A DNA stretch of 7,126 bases from Chitinophagaceae bacterium (GTDB taxonomy: Bacteria; Bacteroidota; Bacteroidia; Chitinophagales; Chitinophagaceae), in the NCBI GenBank assembly GCA_023251335.1, contig JAHEZA010000121.1, positions 1-7,126 of the forward strand. The letters run 5' to 3'. The notes below the pieces were generated by a model. It was not told the origin of the DNA. It did no database searches and saw only the letters and a program-made list of their open reading frames with translations. Of the stretch, positions 1 to 5,594 are shown one piece after another (positions within the stretch are counted from its first letter, which is position 1; each line of letters opens with the position of its first letter). Position numbers and translations under genes: made by a program.

Positions 1-723
1 GAAGATGCAGCCTATGATGAGAGGGTTTGGCGGGAAATAGATACCCGTGAAAAAATAAATCTTCCTTTCCGGTATTCTGCCGATGAAGACAATGGTAATC
101 AAAGATTTATTTCCATCCTTTTCAAAGCAATCCAGGACGGACCAGATAATGGAGGTGTAACAGCGTTTAGTAATGTTGATGATCGGTTTACTACACCAAT
201 GACGAAAGGTGAAGTTGCAAAGTCAATTTCTGGTGGCTCCGTTTCAGTACCGATTTACGATTCTGTTGGCAATGTAGTGGGTACCAAAGAAACTATTGCA
301 GAAGTAAACCTCGATTCTTTTTACAAGTTTAGAATAAAGGAAGAAGTAATTTTTGACAAACAAAGTTCCCGGTTATTTTGGAGAATACTCGGAATAGCTC
401 CGGTAAAACGTGTAATTACATCTTCGGGTGTTGACCTGGGCGATACAGAGCTTTTCTGGGTTTACTACCCCGATATGCGTCCCATCTTTGCAAAGTATTT
501 TGTGTACAATGGTAAAAACTACGGAGCGAGAATGAGTTGGGAAGATTTGTTTGAATCAAGAATGTTCCACGGGCGAATTATTAAAAGCACGCTGGATAAT
601 CCTTATAACCAATTTTTAAGTAATCAAACCGGTTTGAAAAGCAGTTCCATTCTCCAGCTATTGCAGGGCGATAAGATCAAGAACGAAATCTTTGATTACG
701 AACAAAATCTTTGGAGTTATTAA
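1..723 (+). CDS. gldN: Gliding motility / type IX secretion protein GldN (C-terminal part)
   Basis: The reading frame is open from the first base to the TAA at 721-723, so the window enters inside the gene and shows its last 240 residues; the start and any signal peptide lie upstream. The opening stretch carries the pattern YDERVWREIDTREKINLPF, followed by an FRYSADED-type continuation, which I recognise as the GldN/PorN family. Further on come the FWRILGIAPVK segment and the ELFWVYYPD..RP segment, typical of the same family. GldN is a periplasmic part of the gliding motor/type IX secretion apparatus and works with the GldK, GldL and GldM proteins; gldN is usually the last gene of a gldKLMN operon. 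The strong terminator 22 bases after the stop agrees with it being last here. An internal ATG at 199 is not the start, because conserved family sequence continues upstream of it. Identification is from remembered family motifs, with no search. Confidence 0.93.
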   Translation, partial: EDAAYDERVWREIDTREKINLPFRYSADEDNGNQRFISILFKAIQDGPDNGGVTAFSNVDDRFTTPMTKGEVAKSISGGSVSVPIYDSVGNVVGTKETIAEVNLDSFYKFRIKEEVIFDKQSSRLFWRILGIAPVKRVITSSGVDLGDTELFWVYYPDMRPIFAKYFVYNGKNYGARMSWEDLFESRMFHGRIIKSTLDNPYNQFLSNQTGLKSSSILQLLQGDKIKNEIFDYEQNLWSY

Positions 724-744
724 TTTAATTTTTTTGACAAATAT

Positions 745-773
745 AAAAAAGGAAGCCACGGCTTCCTTTTTTT
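745..773 (+). terminator. Rho-independent terminator, probably bidirectional
   Basis: A perfect six-base stem GGAAGC/GCTTCC closes a CACG loop (751-766). It is flanked by a run of A on the left (745-750) and a run of T on the right (767-773), so the A and T tracts can extend the stem. The layout works on both strands: it ends the gldN transcript on + and can also stop the convergent trmB-DUF5522 transcript, whose last stop codon lies at 880-882 on the minus strand. Confidence 0.9.
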
Positions 774-879
774 ATCCCTTGCATTCTTAGAATTGAAAAT
801 ATTGATTAAAAGTTGGTTTACCGGATCGCAAAAAACATCGCTATTTAATACTGAATAGAAATATCGTTTAATTGTTGAT

Positions 880-1083
880 TTACTGTCCGGTCAATCGCTT
901 ATTTTCATCTTGTAGCAATCGTTTCTGTTTTTCTTTATCACTTACATTTTCGAAATGATAAGGGCAATGCCTGCATCCGTTTCCGCAACAGTAACCTTTT
1001 TTTAAATGATATTCTTTTGTAAATACCATCAGTCCTGATTTATCAAAATAAAAATCAACATTTTCAGTGAGCTCGTTATTCAT
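880..1083 (-). CDS. DUF5522 family small cysteine-rich protein
   Basis: This is a 67-residue protein of unknown function. After a short variable N-terminus it has a conserved-looking core: a DKSGLMVFTKEYHLKKG segment (about residues 14-30) followed directly by YCCGNGCRHCPYHF (31-44). Cys32, Cys33, Cys37 and Cys40, with His39 and His43 nearby, look like a metal or Fe-S ligand set, but that is inference. I recognise this as the DUF5522 domain, which I recall as also occurring in eukaryotic proteins related to human C1orf53. The rest is a charged, Lys-rich tail. Its ATG lies one base after the trmB stop (stop TAA, one C, then ATG), so translation is very likely coupled to trmB. No catalytic residue can be named. 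A link to RNA modification rests only on the gene pairing. Confidence 0.82.
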   Translation of the reverse strand: MNNELTENVDFYFDKSGLMVFTKEYHLKKGYCCGNGCRHCPYHFENVSDKEKQKRLLQDENKRLTGQ

Positions 1084-1084
1084 G

Positions 1085-1777
1085 TTACATTGGTTTTAGA
1101 ACTCGGGCGAGAGATTCGTCATTATCCGGAAAAATTTCGGGTAATGTAAAACAGATATAAAAGATACAGTTGCTTTCAGCAATGTCAAGGCTTTCGTAAT
1201 GTGTTTTTATTTTTAATTCATCTGAAATATTTTCCAGCAAATTAATATTATCAATGTCTGAAACGATTGGTAGATCGTACAGTTTGATAACTATCTTGGT
1301 AAAATTATAGAGGTCAGGAGAATCGGTTTTCAGATGAATTTTTCCGCCAGGTTTTAATATCTGGTGATATAATCTAAGAAAAGCCGGATGGGTTAATCTT
1401 TTTTTTGCTTTCGATAAACGAAGTTGGGGATCTGGAAAAGTGATCCAGATTTCATCTATTTCATTTGCGTAAAAATAGGTGTTGATTTTATGAATTTGTG
1501 TTCTTAAGAATGCAACATTGTTAAGATGATGATTTAGAGCAAACCTGGCTCCCACCCAAAGCCGATTTCCTTTAATATCGACACCTATGTAATTCTTTTC
1601 AGGATATATTTGCGCCAGCCCAATTGCGTACTCTCCTTTGCCACACGCCAGTTCAAGGTTAACGGGATTATCATTTTTGAAAAAATCATTCCATCTTCCT
1701 TTCATGTCGTCGGGATATTCTAACACATTGGCAAATGTTTTTATCTCACCAAATCTTTTTAATTTTTTTTGTGCCAT
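1085..1777 (-). CDS. trmB: tRNA (guanine(46)-N7)-methyltransferase TrmB
   Basis: The enzyme transfers a methyl group from S-adenosylmethionine to N7 of guanine 46 in the tRNA variable loop; it acts in the cytoplasm. With the start chosen here it has 230 residues, normal for the family. SAM-binding motif I is LELACGKGEY (about residues 41-50), followed by the acidic residue in GVDIKGNR (Asp67). The family signature FPDP is at 114-117, then a basic SKAKKRLTH stretch, then GGKIHLKTDSPDLY (about 144-157) and a C-terminal THYE matching the family's T-x-Y/F-E element. After FPDP it reads QLRLSKAKKRL where proteobacterial enzymes usually have W and H residues, which I take to be a lineage variant. 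The frame stays open to an ATG at 1825, adding 16 residues (MLFHSLF...). I reject that start because the family begins near MAQKKLKRF and a -7-like promoter element (1784-1791) lies inside the extension. DUF5522 follows one base after the stop. Confidence 0.93.
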   Translation of the reverse strand: MAQKKLKRFGEIKTFANVLEYPDDMKGRWNDFFKNDNPVNLELACGKGEYAIGLAQIYPEKNYIGVDIKGNRLWVGARFALNHHLNNVAFLRTQIHKINTYFYANEIDEIWITFPDPQLRLSKAKKRLTHPAFLRLYHQILKPGGKIHLKTDSPDLYNFTKIVIKLYDLPIVSDIDNINLLENISDELKIKTHYESLDIAESNCIFYICFTLPEIFPDNDESLARVLKPM

Positions 1778-1783
1778 AGCTTG

Positions 1784-1791
1784 CAAATGTA
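1784..1791 (-). promoter_or_regulatory. Candidate -7 promoter element for trmB
   Basis: Read on the minus strand, these bases are TACATTTG, a perfect match to the Bacteroidota -7 consensus TAnnTTTG. Transcription would start about four bases downstream, leaving almost no leader before the ATG at 1777. No TTG at the usual -33 distance was found, so the call rests on one short motif in the right place. Confidence 0.4.
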
Positions 1792-1836
1792 AAGCTGTTA
1801 CTAAAAATAAGGAATGGAAAAGCAATTCTTTAAATT

Positions 1837-1866
1837 TTTACCGATAGCAGCCTGGTGTTTACCGAT
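1837..1866. promoter_or_regulatory. Direct repeat TTTACCGAT x2 with 12-bp spacer (candidate operator)
   Basis: TTTACCGAT occurs at 1837-1845 and again at 1858-1866, identical over nine bases. The copies start 21 bases apart, two helical turns, so they lie on the same DNA face. LytTR-domain regulators are known to bind pairs of about 9-bp direct repeats separated by 12 or 13 bp, and a LytTR regulator gene ends the operon that begins just downstream. The bases themselves match the published LytTR consensus only partly. The site lies about 75 bases upstream of the start implied by the -7 element at 1917, a position suited to an activator. It also lies in the shared upstream region of trmB. Confidence 0.4.
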
Positions 1867-1916
1867 TAAATAGTTTGATAAACCTAAAGCCTCTTCCCTT
1901 CTGTTTGGTGTTGGTC

Positions 1917-1924
1917 TAAATTTG
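1917..1924 (+). promoter_or_regulatory. Candidate -7 promoter element for the LiaF-like operon
   Basis: TAAATTTG is a perfect match to the Bacteroidota -7 consensus TAnnTTTG and lies 28 bases before the ATG at 1953. This would give a leader of about 25 bases. The expected -33 TTG is not at normal spacing (the nearest upstream TTTG, at 1904-1907, is too close), which would fit a promoter that depends on an activator. Confidence 0.45.
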
Positions 1925-1952
1925 TTCAATCAAATTAAATAAAACAAATATT

Positions 1953-2765
1953 ATGGAACAGCATGAAACAGAAAGATTCGGAGGAAGTAAAACCCCACGA
2001 ATATGGAGCGGTTTTTTCCTGGTGATTATTGGGTTATTATTGCTAGGCCACAAAATGGGCGCTCCCATTCCCGGATGGATATTTACATGGCCCGTTCTAT
2101 TAATAGCGATTGGATTTTTCGTGCTCCTGAAAAGCAGGTTTTACAATCCGGGCGGTTTTATAATGATTCTTATCGGTAGCATATTTTTAATAGACCAACA
2201 AATACCCGGTATACAGTTTCACAATTACATCGCACCGATTATACTGATAGGCTTAGGATTGCTTTTTATTTTGCGGCCACGGCATCACGATTTGAGTAGA
2301 AGGCATCAGGAATGGCGCAGAAGACATCGCCATTGGAGAGGAATGGTTCCTCCTGTTAATCCGATGTTTGACGAGTCCGGATCGGAAGATTTTAAAAAAA
2401 AAGATGCCGGTCAATGGACCGATAATAGCGAATACTTAGATGTAGTGGCAGTATTTGGAGGCGTTAAAAAAAATATTCAGTCAAGAAATTTTAAAGGTGG
2501 CGAAATAGTCTGTTTTATGGGGGGTGCTGAAATCAATTTTATGCAGGCAGATATTCAGCATCCGATAGAACTTGAGGTAAACAATGTGTTCGGAGGTACT
2601 AAACTAATTATTCCTGCAGATTGGGATGTGAAGAGTGAAATATCTGCTGTATTTGGCGGTGTAGAGGATAAGCGCAATTTTAACAACAGCACCCCCGATA
2701 CCAATAAAAGAATGGTAGTAAAAGGTTCTTGTGTATTTGGGGGGATTGAATTCGCTAATTACTAA
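1953..2765 (+). CDS. LiaF-like membrane protein (LiaI/LiaF TM region plus FGG-repeat C-terminal domain)
   Basis: This 270-residue protein has two halves. Residues 17-107 form four hydrophobic segments (about 17-33, 41-59, 66-81 and 91-107), typical of the LiaI/LiaF-like membrane region. A strongly basic, His-rich linker follows (107-130: nine Arg and five His), presumably cytoplasmic by the positive-inside rule. The C-terminal half (about 160-270) carries five related motifs: VFGG at 167, FMGG at 188, then VFGG at 212, 233 and 261. This repeated strand-turn pattern is characteristic of the LiaF/cell-wall-active antibiotic response C-terminal domain and suggests a stacked beta structure. In Firmicutes LiaF inhibits the LiaS kinase until the envelope is stressed. 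Here a kinase and regulator follow within the same gene run, so a similar modulating role is a reasonable inference. It heads the run, 33 bases before the next gene. The substrate or signal is unknown. Confidence 0.85.
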   Translation: MEQHETERFGGSKTPRIWSGFFLVIIGLLLLGHKMGAPIPGWIFTWPVLLIAIGFFVLLKSRFYNPGGFIMILIGSIFLIDQQIPGIQFHNYIAPIILIGLGLLFILRPRHHDLSRRHQEWRRRHRHWRGMVPPVNPMFDESGSEDFKKKDAGQWTDNSEYLDVVAVFGGVKKNIQSRNFKGGEIVCFMGGAEINFMQADIQHPIELEVNNVFGGTKLIIPADWDVKSEISAVFGGVEDKRNFNNSTPDTNKRMVVKGSCVFGGIEFANY

Positions 2766-2798
2766 AAATTTAATTTTTCACTTTATAATTCCAACTTT

Positions 2799-3158
2799 AT
2801 GAATTGGTATCTTGCAAAAATAGTTTTCAGAATTATTTGCGGCGACGGAAATCATACGCCGCAATTTGACGAACAGCTCAGGCTGGTTGAAGCGGAAGAT
2901 GATATGCACGCATTTCAAAAGGCGCGTATTATGGGCGATGGCGAAGAAGATAATTTTTTGAACAACGCACAAAAGCCGGTACACTGGAAATTTATTGATG
3001 TGTCAGAAATTCATTTGCTTGATAACCTGACCGACGGAGTAGAACTTTATTCAAAAATCTCTGAGGTAGACGATGCAGGAAAACATATTAGCGAAATTAA
3101 AGATCGCTCAAAATATTTGCACGAAACCTGTTTGCAAAATACATTTCAAATGAACTAA
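2799..3158 (+). CDS. DUF4288 domain-containing protein
   Basis: This is a 119-residue soluble, acidic-looking protein with no signal peptide or membrane segment. It starts with MNWYLAKIVFRIICGDG, then TPQFDEQLRLVEAEDDMHAFQKARIMGDGEED (about residues 20-51), then PVHWKFIDVSEIHLL (about 60-74) and a GVELYSKI segment. I recognise this order as the DUF4288 family, common in Bacteroidota and without known biochemical function. It lies 33 bases after the LiaF-like gene and 10 bases before the histidine kinase gene, in the same direction, so it is probably co-transcribed and may take part in the signalling module. The neighbourhood is the only basis for that; no catalytic or ligand-binding motif is visible. 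The single ATG fits the family N-terminus well. Confidence 0.82.
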   Translation: MNWYLAKIVFRIICGDGNHTPQFDEQLRLVEAEDDMHAFQKARIMGDGEEDNFLNNAQKPVHWKFIDVSEIHLLDNLTDGVELYSKISEVDDAGKHISEIKDRSKYLHETCLQNTFQMN

Positions 3159-3168
3159 AAAAAATCGT

Positions 3169-4224
3169 TTGACGAATTCTATCTTATCTGATAAGCGGTT
3201 ACGACTGTTTTTCGTTGCCTGGTGGTTTGTTTGGATCTTGCTGCAATATATTATGCTCAGGCAACTGGATGTGAATGAATTTCATGCTATTACAGACAGC
3301 CTGGTGGGTAATATTCTTCTCGCTTTATGTTCTTTCTTTATCAGCAATAACATGAAGTATTACCTGCCGCGCAAGGAGAAATATTGGTATATCCTGGTGG
3401 TAAGCCTCATGGTAAGTTTTCTTTGGATGCTTGCGCAACATGCGGTGCTCTGGGTTCTATTTAAGGAAGGAGACAGCTATTTTTCAGTGATTCATAATTC
3501 GTGGGGAATCAGGTTTGGTGCAGGGTTTTTATTGATAAGCAGCATGAGCATGTTTAGCTTGCTGTGGTATAGCCAGCAAGAACAAAAACAAGCAGCAAGC
3601 CGGGAAACAGAAACGGAGCGTCTTTCTAAAGAAGCTGAATTGTTCAAATTGCGCCAGCAATTGCAACCGCATTTTTTGTTCAATAGTTTAAATTCTATTA
3701 GTGCACTCACGAGTTCTGATCCGGAAAAGGCACGACACATGATTCAGCAGCTGAGCGATTTTTTGCGTGGGACCTTAAGAAAAAACGAGCAGCAATGGAA
3801 TACCCTGGAAGAAGAATTAAATTATCTAAGGCTTTATCTTGATATCGAAAAAGTACGTTTCGGCCACCGCTTAAAAACTGAAATTATTTATAGCGACGAA
3901 GCGCTGACACTTAAAATTCCAGCTTTACTTTTGCAACCTGTTGTGGAGAATGCTATAAAATTCGGGCTTTATGATACAACAGGAGAAGTATTAATAAAAT
4001 TAGAAGCTAAAAAAGAATTCAATTATCTAAAGGTCATGGTGCAAAATCCTTTTGACCCTGAAACTTCGCAACCCTTGAAGGGAACAGGTTTTGGCCTTTC
4101 ATCCATTCAACGAAGATTGTTCCTTTTGTTTGCGCGTCACGATCTTATCAGCACAAAGAAAGACGAGGATCTTTTTATAACAATGGTGTTGATACCACAG
4201 GTACCTGTAAACGAAAAAATATAA
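3169..4224 (+). CDS. Sensor histidine kinase, LytS/YehU (HisKA_7-type PHFLFN) family, TTG start
   Basis: This 351-residue membrane kinase would autophosphorylate and pass phosphate to the regulator encoded 12 bases downstream. Four hydrophobic segments (about 12-31, 41-60, 72-98 and 113-134) leave only short loops, so there is no extracytoplasmic sensor domain. A Gln/Glu-rich coiled-coil-like helix (135-165) leads into LRQQLQPHFLFNSLNSISAL, where His168 is the expected phospho-acceptor. The ATP-binding N-box is LQPVVENAIKFG (255-266); most relatives have His where Phe265 stands. The glycine-rich box is GTGFGLSSIQRRL (305-317). The start is TTG at 3169: an in-frame stop at 3151-3153 leaves no ATG or GTG upstream, and the next ATG falls inside or after the first membrane segment. 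Upstream bases are A-rich without a Shine-Dalgarno motif. The absence of a sensor domain suggests the signal arrives within the membrane or through the LiaF-like partner (inference). Confidence 0.93.
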   Translation: MTNSILSDKRLRLFFVAWWFVWILLQYIMLRQLDVNEFHAITDSLVGNILLALCSFFISNNMKYYLPRKEKYWYILVVSLMVSFLWMLAQHAVLWVLFKEGDSYFSVIHNSWGIRFGAGFLLISSMSMFSLLWYSQQEQKQAASRETETERLSKEAELFKLRQQLQPHFLFNSLNSISALTSSDPEKARHMIQQLSDFLRGTLRKNEQQWNTLEEELNYLRLYLDIEKVRFGHRLKTEIIYSDEALTLKIPALLLQPVVENAIKFGLYDTTGEVLIKLEAKKEFNYLKVMVQNPFDPETSQPLKGTGFGLSSIQRRLFLLFARHDLISTKKDEDLFITMVLIPQVPVNEKI

Positions 4225-4236
4225 ATGTAACAGAAC

Positions 4237-4971
4237 ATGAAAGTTATTATTATTGATGATGAAGTACTGGCAAGAGGGATTGTAAAAGAATATTTAAAAT
4301 CTTATTCTGAAGCTGATTTGCAAGCGGAATGTAATGATGGCTTTGAAGGAATAAAAGCCGTCCAGGAGTACAAACCGGATCTTATTTTCCTGGATATACA
4401 AATGCCAAAGATCAATGGCTTTGAGATGCTGGAACTGATTGAAAATCCTCCCGCGGTAATTTTTACCACTGCTTTTGATGAGTTTGCAATTAAAGCTTTT
4501 GAATCCAACGCAGTAGATTATCTACTAAAACCATTTAGCAAAGAACGATTTGACAAAGCCATTCAAAAATATTTGCATCATGCCACGGATGTTGCGGCTT
4601 CTACACAGGAGGTATTGGAAACTGCCGCGCAATCCCCGATACAGCAAAATCGTGTGGTGGTGAAGGATGGAAACAAGATAAAAATTATTCCAGTTAGCAA
4701 GATTCACTACCTTGAAGCGGCAGACGATTATGTAAAAATAATAACGGAGGAAGGATCGTTCCTTAAAAAGCGTACTATGAGCTTTTTTGAAGAATCATTA
4801 AGCAGTTATCATTTTGTTCGGGTCCACAGATCTTACATTGCCAACACTCAATTAATCACCCGTATTGATCCATATGAAAAAGATAGCCATCTGTTATTAC
4901 TGAGCACCGGCGCTAAAATTCCTGCAAGTAAAACAGGTTATTCAAAATTGAAAGAAGTGTTAGGAATTTGA
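4237..4971 (+). CDS. LytTR-family response regulator
   Basis: This is a 244-residue cytoplasmic DNA-binding response regulator. The receiver domain (1-about 115) has the acidic pair Asp7-Asp8, the phospho-acceptor Asp53 in LIFLDIQMP, the Thr77/Thr78 switch position in FTTAF and Lys98 in LLKPF. After a linker of about 20 residues, the LytTR domain (about 137-240) shows VVVKDGNKIKIIPVSKIHYLEA, then DDYVKI, FVRVHRSYIAN and the final IPASKTGYSKLKEVLG, all typical of LytTR. LytTR proteins usually bind paired direct repeats about 9 bp long. The gene follows the kinase by 12 bases, so the two form a matched pair. A likely target is the repeat at 1837-1866 upstream of the first gene of the run, which would make the operon autoregulated; this is inference. 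No clear terminator follows; a short A/T-only-core inverted repeat (4970-4983) overlaps the stop but has no T run. Confidence 0.95.
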   Translation: MKVIIIDDEVLARGIVKEYLKSYSEADLQAECNDGFEGIKAVQEYKPDLIFLDIQMPKINGFEMLELIENPPAVIFTTAFDEFAIKAFESNAVDYLLKPFSKERFDKAIQKYLHHATDVAASTQEVLETAAQSPIQQNRVVVKDGNKIKIIPVSKIHYLEAADDYVKIITEEGSFLKKRTMSFFEESLSSYHFVRVHRSYIANTQLITRIDPYEKDSHLLLLSTGAKIPASKTGYSKLKEVLGI

Positions 4972-5335
4972 ATTTAAAAATTCGCACTAATCGTCAAACT
5001 TATTGTGCAAAATTTATTTTATGCCTTGATGATTATTAATCTACTTAGGAGCATTAATTCATAATTTACTTTTTTTATTTCGTATTTTTTCGTTTTGGTT
5101 TCCTCTATTATCATACTGTTAACCTTTACTTCAGTCGTAAATTAAATTCGGTTATTATAGTAAACGAACAATTATTGAGAGTTTTTATTTTTAGTCTTGC
5201 AAAAGGTTATTGTTATTTGATGCCCTTGTCATTTACCTAAGTTTTCTAAAAATATTCAAATTATAATTTGTTTTAACGAATAAAAATTCTTCTTATTTGT
5301 TTGTTTACTACAGTCTGCATTTAATTGAATTGCTT

Positions 5336-5374
5336 ATGCAATATTTATTCCATGTCATTCAAATGCAATATTTA
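5336..5374. repeat. 12-bp direct repeat ATGCAATATTTA, two copies
   Basis: ATGCAATATTTA occurs at 5336-5347 and 5363-5374, with starts 27 bases apart; the shorter core ATGCAAT recurs once more at 5439-5445. The repeat is A+T-rich in an A+T-rich spacer, so chance is a serious alternative. If functional it could be a protein-binding site upstream of the permease gene. Confidence 0.3.
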
Positions 5375-5460
5375 GAAATTATATATTTTCTTAAAATTAT
5401 TTTTGTGTTGATTTTTTTTGTGAGTAGTAATTTTATGTATGCAATTAATCAGTACATTTA

Positions 5461-5492
5461 AACTTTCAATCCATTTGATTGAATTGTTTTTT
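5461..5492 (+). terminator. Weak terminator-like hairpin with T run
   Basis: TTCAATC (5465-5471) pairs perfectly with GATTGAA (5477-5483) around a CATTT loop. A G and six T follow two bases later (5486-5492), and the upstream AAC can pair with part of that tail. The stem is short and A+T-rich, so stability is doubtful. Its position, about 490 bases after the regulator gene and 100 before the permease gene, would suit the 3' end of a long untranslated tail or a small RNA. Confidence 0.25.
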
Positions 5493-5594
5493 CGATTTTT
5501 AAAATTAAAACTTGATATTTAATTAGATTATTGTTACCTCTTTTTAGCCGCTTCTCAACCTATCGGATGAGATCGTGGTAAATAAATTTCATAA

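Larger units (their letters stand above)
4972..5594. other. Long A+T-rich, T-skewed intergenic region without a convincing gene
   Basis: These 623 bases hold no open frame that I can support. Sampled 60-base lines contain roughly 15-25% G+C, well below the genes on either side, and T clearly exceeds A on the + strand (for example, about 34 T against 12 A in 5041-5100). The region separates the response-regulator gene from the permease gene and must contain the permease promoter, but no paired -33/-7 signal stands out. It contains the 12-bp direct repeat at 5336-5374 and the hairpin with a T run at 5461-5492. A noncoding RNA, a long untranslated region or decayed sequence are all possible. Confidence 0.6.

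Noticed and set aside
1085..1825. Longer trmB form starting at the ATG at 1825
   Set aside because: The extra 16 residues are not part of the family N-terminus, and a -7-like promoter element lies within them.
1638..1847. 69-codon + strand frame opposite trmB
   Set aside because: It is fully antisense to the SAM-binding region of trmB and the divergent promoter; there is no domain or start signal.
3492..3740. 82-codon open frame on the minus strand inside the kinase gene
   Set aside because: It overlaps the conserved PHFLFN region in antisense and its Cys/Ser-rich translation resembles no family.
4970..4983. Inverted repeat GAATTT/AAATTC at the end of the regulator gene as a terminator
   Set aside because: The stem has one G-C pair, a two-base loop and no T run after it.
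5033..5128. Hydrophobic open stretch in the A+T-rich spacer that could suggest a small membrane peptide
   Set aside because: No ATG, GTG or TTG start in a suitable place; the Leu/Phe-rich translation is what T-rich DNA gives by chance.
5398..5405. TATTTTTG as a -7 element for the permease gene
   Set aside because: It matches TAnnTTTG but lies about 190 bases upstream, has no -33 partner, and such matches are expected by chance in T-rich DNA.
5583..5590. TAAATTTC just before the permease ATG as a -7 element
   Set aside because: It misses the last consensus base, has no TTG upstream at the right distance, and would place the transcript start on the ATG.
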